Source: Lactonifactor sp. BIOML-A5 (GTDB lineage Bacteria > Bacillota > Clostridia > Lachnospirales > Lachnospiraceae). From it: a stretch of 64,000 nucleotides of DNA. The notes under the pieces are model-generated. The model saw only the letters and a program-made list of their open reading frames with translations, was not told the DNA's origin and did not search any database. Shown here one piece after another: positions 51,208-60,746 of this stretch. Location: assembly GCF_009677585.1 (NCBI RefSeq), contig NZ_WKYV01000010.1, forward strand, positions 1-64,000, in the 5' to 3' direction. A program made the translations under genes and the position numbers. The stretch's first letter is position 1. The number at the start of each line of letters is the position of its first letter.

Positions 51208-51384
51208 CGGCGTGTCAAGGGCAGGGTGGAGATTTTCAGAGCGAAGCGGCGAAAATACGACCCGACCTTGACGCGGATAACCCCCATATAATACGGGCGG
51301 GCAAAGGGCATAGATTGACCTTTGCCTTGATTACCCTTATGGGAAGTTACAGCAACACCAAACCCAGAGAAAGGAGGTTTTCAC
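51208..51384. other. Intergenic region with two nested inverted repeats
   Basis: GTCAAGG (51214-51220) pairs with CCTTGAC (51266-51272); GGCAAAGG (51300-51307) pairs with CCTTTGCC (51319-51326). The second has a terminator-like form with a weak T tract. The AAAGGAGG of prgI-like follows. Confidence 0.5.
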
Positions 51385-51786
51385 TTGGCGTATGTACCCG
51401 TACCCAAAGACTTATCCAAAGTCAAGACAAAAGTAGCGTTCAACCTTACCAAACGGCAGATTGTATGTTTTGCGGCGGCTCTCCTGTTCGGCTTGCCGCT
51501 TTTCTTTCTGCTCAAAGACAGCACAGGCACAAGCCTTGCGTCTATGGCTATGATTGCCGTCATGCTGCCCTGTTTCCTCTTTGCCATGTATGAGAAGCAT
51601 GGACAGCCCCTTGAAGTGGTGGTGAAGAACATCATTCAGACGAAATTCATAGCCCCCAAAGAACGACCATACAGGACAGACAACTTTTATTCCGTCTTAG
51701 AACGGCAGAGAAAACTTGAAAAGGAGGTATCAGCGATTGCAAAAGGAAACACGAAGAAACAGCGCGGCGGGAAGCGCAAAGCCTAA
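51385..51786 (+). CDS. PrgI-family conjugation protein (VirB3-like)
   Basis: 133 residues. MAYVPVPKDLSKVKTKVAFN, then LTKRQIVCFAAALLFGLPLFF and a second helix (TSLASMAMIAVMLPCFLFAM) give the PrgI/VirB3 hairpin topology; FIAPKERPYRTDNFY is conserved. It associates with the VirB4 ATPase encoded next. TTG start following AAAGGAGG; overlaps the virB4-like gene start by 50 bases. Confidence 0.88.
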   Translation: MAYVPVPKDLSKVKTKVAFNLTKRQIVCFAAALLFGLPLFFLLKDSTGTSLASMAMIAVMLPCFLFAMYEKHGQPLEVVVKNIIQTKFIAPKERPYRTDNFYSVLERQRKLEKEVSAIAKGNTKKQRGGKRKA

Positions 51787-54175
51787 CCCGCCCCGCAAGC
51801 TCACCCGCGCCGAGAAAAAGCAGATTGCGGAAATCATCAGACAGGCAAAGGGCGACGGGAAAGCGCACACCGCGCAGCAGACAATCCCTTATATCCAGAT
51901 GTACCCGGACGGTATCTGCAAGGTTACGGGACGGAAATACTCAAAGACCGTCGCCTTTGAAGATATTAACTATCAGCTTGCACAGGCAGACGACAAGACC
52001 GCCATTTTTGAGAACTGGTGCGACTTCCTCAACTACTTTGACGCTTCCGTTTCGGTGCAGCTCTCTTTCATCAATCAGGGGACGCAGCGCGGCGAAGCGG
52101 AAAAGGCGGTCAATATCCCGGCACAGGAGGACGCTTTCAATTCTATCCGCACAGAATACCGGGATATGCTGAAAAACCAGCTTGCAAAGGGCAACAACGG
52201 GCTTGTCAAAGCAAAATATATCACCTTTGCCATTGAAGCCGACAGTCTGGGCGCGGCGAAATCCCGCCTTGCCCGTATCGAAACGGACGTACTCAACAAC
52301 TTTAAGCTCTTGGGCGTGTCTGCCCGCCCCATGACAGGCTATGAACGCCTTAAAATGCTGCATGGCATTTTCCACCCGGAGGGCGGGCAGTTTGCCTTTG
52401 ATTTTTCATGGCTTGCCCCGTCCGGGCTTTCCACAAAGGACTTTATCGCCCCGTCCTCTTTCCGTTTTGGCGAGGGGCGGTATTTCCGCATGGGGCGCAA
52501 AATCGGCGCGGTTTCATTCCTTGAAATCCTTGCGCCGGAATTAAACGACCGTATCTTATCTGACATTCTGGACTTGGAAACGGGCGTTATCGTCAATCTG
52601 CATATCCACAGTATCGACCAGACCGAAGCCATAAAGACAATCAAGCGGAAAATCACCGACCTTGACAAAATGAAAATCGAAGAACAGAAAAAAGCGGTAC
52701 GCAGCGGCTACGACATGGATATAATCCCGTCCGACCTTGCCACTTTCGGCAGCGAAGCGAAGAACCTCTTACAGGACTTGCAGAGCCGGAATGAAAGAAT
52801 GTTCCTCTTGACGTTCCTTGTGGTGAACATGGCAGACACAAAAAGGAAACTGGAAAATGACGTATTCGCGGCGGCGGGCATTGCACAGAAGAACAACTGC
52901 GCCTTAACCCGCCTTGACTACCAACAGGAAGCGGGGCTTATGTCCTCTGTACCGCTTGGGGAGAACCTTATCCCCATTCAAAGAGGGCTTACCACGTCAA
53001 GCACCGCTATCTTTATCCCCTTTATCACGCAGGAGCTTTTTCAGACGGGCGCGGCTTTGTATTACGGCTTAAACGCCCTGTCTAACAACATGATACTCTG
53101 CGACCGCAAGCAGCTAAAGAACCCCAACGGCTTAATCTTGGGTACGCCGGGAAGCGGGAAATCCTTTGCCGCCAAACGGGAAATGACAAACGCTTTCCTC
53201 ATTACCGACGACGACATAATTATCTGCGACCCGGAAGCAGAGTATTTTTCCCTTGTGCAGCGGCTTGACGGGCAAGTGATACGGTTATCGCCTACGGGCA
53301 AGGGCATTGACGGGAAGCCCCAGTATGTGAACCCTATGGATATTAACCTCAATTACAGCGAGGACGACAGCCCCCTTGCGCTGAAATCCGACTTTATCCT
53401 CTCCCTCTGCGAGCTTGTCATAGGCGGCAAGGAGGGCTTGCAGCCCGTCGATAAGACCGTCATTGACCGCGCTGTTAGGAACGTGTACCGCCCTTTCCTT
53501 GCAGACCCCGACCCGGAGAAAATGCCTATCTTGGGCGACCTCTACAACGAGCTTTTGAAGCAGCCGGAGCCGGAAGCGGCGCGTATCGCGGCGGCGTTGG
53601 AGCTTTATGTTTCCGGGAGCCTTAACGTCTTTAACCACAGGACGAATGTAGAGCTTTCAAACCGCCTTGTCTGCTTTGACATCAAGCAGCTTGGGAAGCA
53701 GCTCAAAAAATTAGGTATGCTCATTGTGCAGGACCAGGTATGGAACCGCGTCACCGTCAACCGGGCAGAAAGGAAATCCACCCGGTATTTTATGGACGAA
53801 TTTCATCTTCTCTTGAAAGAGGAACAGACCGCCGCCTATTCCGTTGAAATCTGGAAGCGTTTCAGAAAATGGGGCGGCATACCCACAGCAATCACGCAGA
53901 ACGTCAAAGATTTGCTTGCTTCCCGCGAAGTGGAGAATATCTTTGAAAACTCTGATTTTGTCCTCATGCTCAATCAGGCGGCGGGCGACCGGGCTATCCT
54001 TGCAAAGCAGCTCAACATCTCCCCGCAGCAGATGAAGTATGTCACCCACACCGAAGCGGGCGAGGGGCTTATCTTCTACGGGAACGTGGTGCTGCCCTTT
54101 GTAGACCGCTTCCCGAAAGACACCGAGCTTTACCGGGTAATGACGACGAAGCCGGAGGAAGTGGGCGAAGCATGA
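51737..54175 (+). CDS. VirB4/TraE-family conjugation ATPase
   Basis: About 812 residues. The N-terminal domain carries IPYIQMYPDGICKVTGRKYS; the C-terminal ATPase has Walker A LILGTPGSGKSFAAKREM, a Walker B region TRYFMDEFHLLLKEEQTA and AITQNVKDLLASREVENIFE. It energises the mating channel. TTG 51737 is the likely start because AAAAGGAGG lies just upstream; a TTG at 51716 overlaps that site. Ends with a 4-base overlap with the methyltransferase gene. Confidence 0.92.
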   Translation: MQKETRRNSAAGSAKPNPPRKLTRAEKKQIAEIIRQAKGDGKAHTAQQTIPYIQMYPDGICKVTGRKYSKTVAFEDINYQLAQADDKTAIFENWCDFLNYFDASVSVQLSFINQGTQRGEAEKAVNIPAQEDAFNSIRTEYRDMLKNQLAKGNNGLVKAKYITFAIEADSLGAAKSRLARIETDVLNNFKLLGVSARPMTGYERLKMLHGIFHPEGGQFAFDFSWLAPSGLSTKDFIAPSSFRFGEGRYFRMGRKIGAVSFLEILAPELNDRILSDILDLETGVIVNLHIHSIDQTEAIKTIKRKITDLDKMKIEEQKKAVRSGYDMDIIPSDLATFGSEAKNLLQDLQSRNERMFLLTFLVVNMADTKRKLENDVFAAAGIAQKNNCALTRLDYQQEAGLMSSVPLGENLIPIQRGLTTSSTAIFIPFITQELFQTGAALYYGLNALSNNMILCDRKQLKNPNGLILGTPGSGKSFAAKREMTNAFLITDDDIIICDPEAEYFSLVQRLDGQVIRLSPTGKGIDGKPQYVNPMDINLNYSEDDSPLALKSDFILSLCELVIGGKEGLQPVDKTVIDRAVRNVYRPFLADPDPEKMPILGDLYNELLKQPEPEAARIAAALELYVSGSLNVFNHRTNVELSNRLVCFDIKQLGKQLKKLGMLIVQDQVWNRVTVNRAERKSTRYFMDEFHLLLKEEQTAAYSVEIWKRFRKWGGIPTAITQNVKDLLASREVENIFENSDFVLMLNQAAGDRAILAKQLNISPQQMKYVTHTEAGEGLIFYGNVVLPFVDRFPKDTELYRVMTTKPEEVGEA

Positions 54176-55131
54176 ACGGGCTGAAAACTGACACAATCAT
54201 CAACCGGGACGCGCTCTATGCCTTGCGGGAGCTTCCAGAGGAAAGCGTACACTGTTGCGTCACAAGCCCGCCCTACTATGCGCTTAGGGATTACGGGCTT
54301 GATATGCAGATTGGGCGGGAGGACACGCCGGAGCAGTACATTGACAGGCTGACCGAGGTTTTCCGCGAGCTGCGCCGGGTACTGCGTTCTGACGGTACGC
54401 TCTGGCTGAATATCGCGGACACCTACTGCGGCACAGGAAATAAAGGCTACCATGCAGACCCGAAGAACCCGAAAGGCAGAAACGGACAGCAGATTGCAAG
54501 AAACAACCGCGTTTCCGGCTGCAAACAAAAGGACTTAATCGGTATCCCTTGGCTTTTAGCCTTTGCCCTACGCGCTGACGGGTGGTATTTACGGAGCGAC
54601 ATTATCTGGCAGAAAGAAAACCCCATGCCGGAGAGCGTGAAAGACCGCCCTACCCGCTGCTATGAACATATCTTTCTGCTTACGAAGTCAAAGAAGTATT
54701 TTTATGACGCAGCCGCCATAGCCGAGCCGTTAGCCCCCACAACGGCGGCGCGGTACCGCACCGGGCGCAGCGCGGGACAGAAATATGCGGACGAAGTACC
54801 CGGACAGGGGAACGTACAGGGGCTTAACCGGGCGCGAAGCGGCAGCTACTACGACGAAGCCCTCATGCCGACCATGCGGAACAGGCGGGACGTGTGGCTT
54901 ATCAATACCGTTCCCTACAAGGGCGGGCATTTCGCCGCGTTCCCGCCAAAACTTGCCGAAACCTGTATCAAGGCGGGCTGTCCGAAAGGCGGCGTTGTGC
55001 TTGACCCCTTTTTCGGCAGCGGCACGACGGGGGCAGCCGCAAAGCAGCTTGACAGGCATTATATAGGCATTGAGATAAACGCCGAGTATTGCGCCCTTGC
55101 AAGGGCGCGGATTGGAGGGACAGACACATAA
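54172..55131 (+). CDS. Site-specific DNA methyltransferase (amino-MTase, TSPPY type)
   Basis: 319 residues. The catalytic motif VTSPPYYALRDYG precedes the AdoMet motif VVLDPFFGSGTTGAAAKQL, IGIEINAEY, the beta order. TSPPY fits N4-cytosine or N6-adenine methylation. No restriction enzyme is present, so it is a solitary ICE methylase that may protect the transferred DNA. Start ATG overlaps virB4-like (ATGA). Confidence 0.88.
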   Translation: MNGLKTDTIINRDALYALRELPEESVHCCVTSPPYYALRDYGLDMQIGREDTPEQYIDRLTEVFRELRRVLRSDGTLWLNIADTYCGTGNKGYHADPKNPKGRNGQQIARNNRVSGCKQKDLIGIPWLLAFALRADGWYLRSDIIWQKENPMPESVKDRPTRCYEHIFLLTKSKKYFYDAAAIAEPLAPTTAARYRTGRSAGQKYADEVPGQGNVQGLNRARSGSYYDEALMPTMRNRRDVWLINTVPYKGGHFAAFPPKLAETCIKAGCPKGGVVLDPFFGSGTTGAAAKQLDRHYIGIEINAEYCALARARIGGTDT

Positions 55132-57236
55132 AACAATATAAGGCGCGTGAAAAAGTCACGCAGAAAATGACCCGCGAGGGGGCTGTCGAGGTAAACGCCG
55201 CTACCGGGAAAAAGAAACGTATCAGCAAGCGGATAAGGGACGCGGACTTTGCAAAGACCGAAGCCCCACCGCAGCCGGAACAGGCAGCGCAGCCCCTACC
55301 GGGCGGCGCAACTTCCCCGCCCTTAACCGACACGCCGCCGCTTCCCCATGCGCCGGGGGCAGAACGGGAACAGGACACCGCAGCAGCCGAGCGCGTCTTG
55401 GAACGTATCGACGGGGCGCGTACCAGAAAGGCGAGCAAAAAGGCGGCGAGGAAAGCACAGGCAGAAGCCACAGCAAAAGAAAAATCTTCCCGCTTGCAGT
55501 TTACCGACGAGGAACGGGCAACGCCGGAGCTTGAAAGGTATATCCGAAAATCGGACAAAGCAGCCGACCGTCTGGACGCGGCAAAGGCGGCTATCCCCAA
55601 AGAAAAGAAACTTGTACGGGAGCGCACCTTTGATGAAGCCACCGGGAAAGGCAAGACCCGCCTACATTTTGAGGAACAGGAAAAGCCCATAGGAAAGAAT
55701 AAGCCCCACAATAACCCGCTATCCCGCCCCGCACAGGAAGCGGGTATTTTCGTCCACAACAAGATACATTCCGTTGAAAAGGACAATTCCGGCGTTGAGG
55801 GGGCGCACAAATCCGAAGAACTGGCAGAGCGCGGCGCAAAGTACGGGGCGCGGAAAGTCAAGGAGGGCTACCACAGCCACAAGCTCAAACCCTACCGGGC
55901 GGCGGCAAAGGCAGAGAAAGCGGCGTTCAAGGCGAATGTGGATTTTCAGTACCATAAAGCCCTGCATGACAATCCGCAGATTGCGGGCAATCCCCTTTCC
56001 CGCTTCATGCAGAAGCAGCAAATCAAGCGGCAGTATGCAAAGTCGGCAAGGAAAGGCGGCGCAAAAACGGCGCAGAAAGCCGCAGAGAACACCCGCAAGG
56101 CGGCAAAAAAGACCGCCGAGGAAACAAAAAAGGCAATCGCTTTTGTAGGGCGGCACCCGGCGGGCGTATGTATCGCCGTTGCCGCGCTACTCTTATTCAT
56201 CATGGTATCGGCGGGGCTTTCCTCTTGCGGTTCCATGTTCTCCGGCTTGATGAACGGCATACTTGGGACTTCCTACACGTCGGAGGACAGCGACCTTGTG
56301 GCGACGGAGAACAATTACGCCGCAAAGGAAAACGAGCTTCAGCAGCAGATTGACAATATCGAAAGCACCCACCCCGGCTATGACGAATACCGCTATGACC
56401 TTGACAGTATCGGGCATAACCCCCATGAGTTAGCGTCCTACCTCACCGCCCTTTTACAGACCTACACCCCGCAGAGCGCACAGGCAGAGCTAAATCGCGT
56501 CTTTGCCATGCAGTACACTTTGACGCTGACAGAAGAAACGGAAATCCGCTACCGCACAGAAACAAGCACAGACCCGGAAACAGGGGAAACGACCACCGAG
56601 GAAGTACCCTACGAGTACCATATCCTCAACGTGAAGCTGACGAACAAGCCCATTTCCGAGATTGCGGAGGAACTTCTAACGCCACAGCAGCTTGAAATGT
56701 ACCGCGTCTATCTGGAAACAAGCGGAAACAAACCGCTGATTTTCGGCGGCGGCTCCCCCGATATGGGCGCGTCCGAGGATTTAAGCGGCGTACAGCTTGT
56801 AAACGGCACACGCCCCGGCAACACCGCCGTTGTAGACCTTGCGAAGCGGCAAGTCGGCAACGTGGGCGGGCGACCCTTTTGGAGCTGGTACGGATTTAAC
56901 AGCCGCGTGGAATGGTGCGCCTGTTTCGTTTCATGGTGCTACAATCAAGCCGGAAAGAGCGAGCCGCGCTTTGCCGGGTGCCAGTCACAGGGCGTACCCT
57001 GGTTCCAGTCACGCGGGCAATGGGGCGCGAGGGGCTATGAGAATATCGCCCCCGGCGACGCTATCTTTTTCGACTGGGACGGGGACGGGAGCGCAGACCA
57101 TGTGGGGCTTGTTATCGGAACGGACGGGGAGCGCGTCTATACCGTCGAGGGCAATTCCGGCGACGCCTGCAAGATAAAGAGCTACCCCGTCAATTACTCC
57201 TGTATCAAAGGCTATGGGCTGATGAACTGGAATTAA
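55128..57236 (+). CDS. CD1108-like ICE wall hydrolase with C-terminal CHAP domain
   Basis: About 700 residues. A long basic, charged N-terminal region (1-340), one membrane helix (GVCIAVAALLLFIMVSAGLS), an extracellular linker domain (ENELQQQIDNIESTHPGYDE; EIRYRTETSTDPETGE) and a C-terminal CHAP/NlpC-type domain with Cys in WCACFVSWCYNQ and His in SADHVGLVIG. It cuts peptidoglycan for the mating channel. The start is unclear: the frame is open into the methylase gene (TTG 55089); after GGAGGGACA there is ATA 55128, and the first ATG is at 55167. Confidence 0.85.
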   Translation: MKQYKAREKVTQKMTREGAVEVNAATGKKKRISKRIRDADFAKTEAPPQPEQAAQPLPGGATSPPLTDTPPLPHAPGAEREQDTAAAERVLERIDGARTRKASKKAARKAQAEATAKEKSSRLQFTDEERATPELERYIRKSDKAADRLDAAKAAIPKEKKLVRERTFDEATGKGKTRLHFEEQEKPIGKNKPHNNPLSRPAQEAGIFVHNKIHSVEKDNSGVEGAHKSEELAERGAKYGARKVKEGYHSHKLKPYRAAAKAEKAAFKANVDFQYHKALHDNPQIAGNPLSRFMQKQQIKRQYAKSARKGGAKTAQKAAENTRKAAKKTAEETKKAIAFVGRHPAGVCIAVAALLLFIMVSAGLSSCGSMFSGLMNGILGTSYTSEDSDLVATENNYAAKENELQQQIDNIESTHPGYDEYRYDLDSIGHNPHELASYLTALLQTYTPQSAQAELNRVFAMQYTLTLTEETEIRYRTETSTDPETGETTTEEVPYEYHILNVKLTNKPISEIAEELLTPQQLEMYRVYLETSGNKPLIFGGGSPDMGASEDLSGVQLVNGTRPGNTAVVDLAKRQVGNVGGRPFWSWYGFNSRVEWCACFVSWCYNQAGKSEPRFAGCQSQGVPWFQSRGQWGARGYENIAPGDAIFFDWDGDGSADHVGLVIGTDGERVYTVEGNSGDACKIKSYPVNYSCIKGYGLMNWN

Positions 57237-57270
57237 CATATTTTTGAGCAAAGAAAGGAGAAATTTATTG

Positions 57271-57549
57271 ATGGCTATGAACAAAATTGAACGTATCGAC
57301 AAAGAGATTGCAAAGACCCGCGAGAAAATCACCGAGTACCAGAACAGATTAAGGGGGCTTGAAGCGCAGAAAACCGAAGCGGAAAACCTGCAAATCGTAC
57401 AGCTTGTGCGCTCCATGCGCCTTTCCCCGCATGAGCTTTCCGCTATGCTTTCCGGCGGCGGTATTCCGGGCATGGAAGCCGCGCCGGGCTACCCCGCAGA
57501 ACCCGCAGACCACGACACCGAAGAAATGGAGGACACCGAGAATGAATAA
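57271..57549 (+). CDS. DUF4315 family protein
   Basis: 92 residues. Coiled-coil start ([40 protein letters not shown]) and a conserved [16 protein letters not shown], then an acidic tail. A standard small protein of this ICE family; function unknown, perhaps a channel chaperone. ATG 57271 follows AAAGGAG. Its end overlaps the DUF4366 gene. Confidence 0.83.
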   Translation: MAMNKIERIDKEIAKTREKITEYQNRLRGLEAQKTEAENLQIVQLVRSMRLSPHELSAMLSGGGIPGMEAAPGYPAEPADHDTEEMEDTENE

Positions 57550-58243
57550 GAAAATCCTTAGAACCTTGACCGCACTCTGCGCCGCCCTCATGCTGACGGG
57601 CGGCTTTTCCGTCACCGCCTTTGCACAGACCCCGGAGGGACAGGACGCGACCGACGACAGCGGCGTTGTCTATGAGGAACCCGAAAAGGAAGAACCCCTT
57701 ACCCCGGACGGGAACGCGACCCTTGTAGACGATTTCGGCGGCAACAAGCAGCTTATCACAGTGACGACCAAAAACGGCAATTACTTTTATATCCTTATCG
57801 ACCGGGACGACGAGGGCGAGGACACCGTACATTTCCTTAATCAAGTGGACGAAGCCGACCTTATGGCACTCATGGAGGACGGAAGCACCGAAGCAGCCCC
57901 GCCCGCCGTTTGCAGTTGCACCGATAAATGCGAAGCCGGAAAGGTAAATGTGAGCTGCCCTGTCTGCAAGGACAACATGACCGCTTGCAGCGGCAAGGAA
58001 GCGGAGCCGGAAACCGAGAAACCAACAGAGCAGCCCAAAGAGAAAGGCAATACAGGCGGGCTTGTGCTTTTCCTTGTCGTGGCACTTCTTGGCGGCGGGG
58101 GCGCGTTCTATTATTTTAAGTTTATGAAGCCAAAGCAGAACGTCAAGGGCGACACCGACCTTGAAGATTTCGATTTTGACGATTACGACGAGGACGAGGG
58201 GGACGGGCTTTCTGATGAAGAACAGGAGGACGAGGAAGCATGA
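57542..58243 (+). CDS. DUF4366 family surface protein
   Basis: 233 residues. Signal peptide ([24 protein letters not shown]), a domain with [20 protein letters not shown] and [20 protein letters not shown], a cysteine-rich stretch ([19 protein letters not shown]), a membrane helix ([20 protein letters not shown]) and an acidic cytoplasmic tail. Extracellular face of the mating apparatus. ATG overlaps the preceding gene by 8 bases and the next gene by 4. Confidence 0.85.
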   Translation: MNKKILRTLTALCAALMLTGGFSVTAFAQTPEGQDATDDSGVVYEEPEKEEPLTPDGNATLVDDFGGNKQLITVTTKNGNYFYILIDRDDEGEDTVHFLNQVDEADLMALMEDGSTEAAPPAVCSCTDKCEAGKVNVSCPVCKDNMTACSGKEAEPETEKPTEQPKEKGNTGGLVLFLVVALLGGGGAFYYFKFMKPKQNVKGDTDLEDFDFDDYDEDEGDGLSDEEQEDEEA

Positions 58244-58428
58244 CGCTTTTTACCGAAAACCCTTTAGAAAAAATGATGGTACAAAGACCCACCGGGCGGC
58301 GTGACAGTGCGCCGCCCGTTCCAAAATCCCCGGCGTGTATGCGTTGCCCTTATAAGGCGCAATCCCCCTGTATCGGCTATTGTCTGAAACAGGCACAGGA
58401 GAAGAAGCACACCGCGCCGGAACGCTGA
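58240..58428 (+). CDS. Small Cys-containing ICE protein
   Basis: 62 residues with [20 protein letters not shown], four cysteines that could bind zinc. ATG overlaps the DUF4366 stop. Function unknown; placed just before topB. Confidence 0.65.
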   Translation: MTLFTENPLEKMMVQRPTGRRDSAPPVPKSPACMRCPYKAQSPCIGYCLKQAQEKKHTAPER

Positions 58429-58443
58429 AAGGAGGATTTTTTC

Positions 58444-60534
58444 ATGGCATTTAGACTTGTGATTGCAGAAAAGCCGAGCGTGGCGCAGACTATCGCCGCC
58501 GCGCTTGGCATTAAGGGGAAACAGGACGGGTATATCGAGGGCGGCGGCTACCTCATTTCATGGTGCGTCGGGCATTTGGTACAGCTTGCGGAAGCTGCCG
58601 CCTACGGGGAGCAATATAAAAAATGGAGTTTTGACAGCTTACCCATTCTGCCGGAGGAATGGCAGTACGCCGTTGACCCGGACAAGGGGAAGCAATTCAA
58701 AACCATTAAAGAGCTTATGCACCGCGCCGACGTTTCCGAAGTGGTAAATGCGTGTGACGCGGGGCGCGAGGGTGAATTGATTTTCCGCTTTGTCTACGAA
58801 GTGGCGGGCTGCAAGAAGCCCATGCGCCGCTTGTGGATTTCTTCAATGGAGGACGGGGCGATTAAGGCGGGCTTTGCTTCCCTCAAAGACGGGCGGGACT
58901 ATGGCGCGCTCTTTGCGTCCGCCCTCTGCCGCGCAAAGGCTGACTGGCTTATCGGCATTAACGCCACCCGGCTTTTCTCCTGCCTGTATGGAAAGACCTT
59001 GAACGTGGGGCGCGTCCAGACCCCGACCTTAAAAATGCTCACCGACCGGGACGCGGCTATCTCCCATTTCCAGAAAGAAAAATATTATCATGTTCGCCTT
59101 GATTTATCCGGCGCGGACGCGGCAAGCGAAAGGATTTCGGACAAGGCAGAAGCCGACGCGCTGAAAGGGGCTTGCGAAGCGGGAAAGGCGGTATGCGTTT
59201 CCCTTACCAGAGAGAAGAAAACCGCAGCCCCGCCAAAGCTCTTTGACCTTACCTCTTTGCAGCGGGAAACGAACCGCATTTTCGGTTACACCGCAAAGCA
59301 GACCCTTGACCTTGCACAATCCCTTTATGAAAAGCGGCTCCTTACTTATCCGAGGACGGACAGCAGCTTTCTTACTGACGACATGGGCGGCACCGCAGCG
59401 GACATTATCGCGCTGCTTTGCGAAAAGCTCCCCTTTATGGCGGGCGCGGACTTCACGCCGGAGATTGCAAAGGTATTAGACAGCAAGAAAGTATCAGACC
59501 ACCACGCAATCATTCCCACTATGGAGCTTGCAAAGGCTGACCCGGACGCGCTGCCGGAAAGCGAGAAGAATATCCTTACCCTTGCGGGGGCGCGTCTGCT
59601 TTTTGCCACCGCCGAGCCGCATATTTATGAAGCGGTTACGGCGGTTTTCTCATGCGCCGGGACAGACTTCACCGCAAGGGGAAAGACCGTACTTGCGGAG
59701 GGTTGGAAAGAGCTTGAACGCAGATACCGGGCGACGCTGAAAGATAAGCCCGAAGCAGAGGACGGGGAAAATGAGGGCGTGACGCTGCCGGAGCTTTCCG
59801 AGGGACAGAACTTTCCTAACCCCGCCGCAAAAGTAACGGAGCATACCACAACGCCGCCGAAGCCCCACAGCGAAGCGTCGCTTCTCTCTGCTATGGAGCG
59901 AGCCGGGAACGGGGACACCGACCCGGACGCGGAACGCCGGGGGCTTGGCACTCCCGCCACCCGCGCCGCCGTCATTGAAAAACTGGTAAAGGGCGGCTTT
60001 GCAGAGCGCAAGGGGAAGCAGCTTATCCCCACGCAGAACGGAGCCGCCCTTATATCAGTCTTGCCGGATATGCTCACTTCCCCGCAGCTTACCGCAGAAT
60101 GGGAAAACAATCTGACGCAGATAGCAAAGGGAGCCGCAGACCCCGGCGAATTTCTGTCCGGCATTGAAGCTATGGCGCGGGAGCTTGTGCAGACACACGC
60201 CGCAGCACTGGACGGGAAAAAGGATTTGTTCCGGGAGGAAAAGCCCTCTGTCGGCAAATGCCCCCGTTGCGGTTCCCCCGTCCATGAGGGGAAGAAAAAC
60301 TATTATTGCAGCAACAAAGAATGTGCCTTTGTCATGTGGAAGAATGACCGCTTTTTCGAGGAACGCAAGACCGCTTTTTCCGCGAAGATTGCCGCCGCGC
60401 TCCTTAAATCCGGCAAAGTGAATGTGAAGAAGCTCTATTCCCCGAAAACAGGCAAGACCTATGACGGAACTATCGTTCTGGCTGACACTGGCGGGAAATA
60501 CGTCAACTACCGTATCGAAGTACAGAAGAACTAA
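58444..60534 (+). CDS. topB: DNA topoisomerase III
   Basis: 696 residues, type IA. TOPRIM domain: VIAEKPSVAQTIAAAL and VNACDAGREGELIFRFVYE; catalytic tyrosine in KRLLTYPRTDSSFLTDD; GLGTPATRAAVIEKLVKGGF; a C-terminal zinc ribbon (CPRCGSPVHEGKKNYYCSNK) and a conserved end. It relaxes and decatenates single-strand-containing DNA and is thought to assist ICE transfer. AAAGGAGG precedes the ATG. Confidence 0.95.
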   Translation: MAFRLVIAEKPSVAQTIAAALGIKGKQDGYIEGGGYLISWCVGHLVQLAEAAAYGEQYKKWSFDSLPILPEEWQYAVDPDKGKQFKTIKELMHRADVSEVVNACDAGREGELIFRFVYEVAGCKKPMRRLWISSMEDGAIKAGFASLKDGRDYGALFASALCRAKADWLIGINATRLFSCLYGKTLNVGRVQTPTLKMLTDRDAAISHFQKEKYYHVRLDLSGADAASERISDKAEADALKGACEAGKAVCVSLTREKKTAAPPKLFDLTSLQRETNRIFGYTAKQTLDLAQSLYEKRLLTYPRTDSSFLTDDMGGTAADIIALLCEKLPFMAGADFTPEIAKVLDSKKVSDHHAIIPTMELAKADPDALPESEKNILTLAGARLLFATAEPHIYEAVTAVFSCAGTDFTARGKTVLAEGWKELERRYRATLKDKPEAEDGENEGVTLPELSEGQNFPNPAAKVTEHTTTPPKPHSEASLLSAMERAGNGDTDPDAERRGLGTPATRAAVIEKLVKGGFAERKGKQLIPTQNGAALISVLPDMLTSPQLTAEWENNLTQIAKGAADPGEFLSGIEAMARELVQTHAAALDGKKDLFREEKPSVGKCPRCGSPVHEGKKNYYCSNKECAFVMWKNDRFFEERKTAFSAKIAAALLKSGKVNVKKLYSPKTGKTYDGTIVLADTGGKYVNYRIEVQKN

Positions 60535-60742
60535 AAACTTGAATAGCAAGCATAGGAAGCGGGTACCCACTTCCGTAAATCCCTGTCCTGCCGCTGACGC
60601 GCCGGACGGGGATTTTGCTTGTTGGGAAGTTTCCCAAACCCTCTAAAAAAATGAAAAAATTGTTGGCATAACGCACAGCCCACCGTAGTACGGGGCGAAC
60701 CCCAAAAGCGCGGCGGTGCGCCGCCATTTCAGAAAGGAGCGA
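60535..60742. other. Gap between topB and the ArdA-ArdC gene
   Basis: 208 bases with no convincing gene. A palindrome GGGAAGTTTCCC lies near 60625 and a GC-rich inverted stretch (GCGGCGGTGCGCCGCC) near 60712. These could belong to a leader. Confidence 0.4.
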
Positions 60743-60746
60743 ATGA

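Noticed and set aside
54968..55861. 297-codon minus-strand frame
   Set aside because: Antisense to the methylase and wall hydrolase genes in GC-rich DNA where long chance frames are common.
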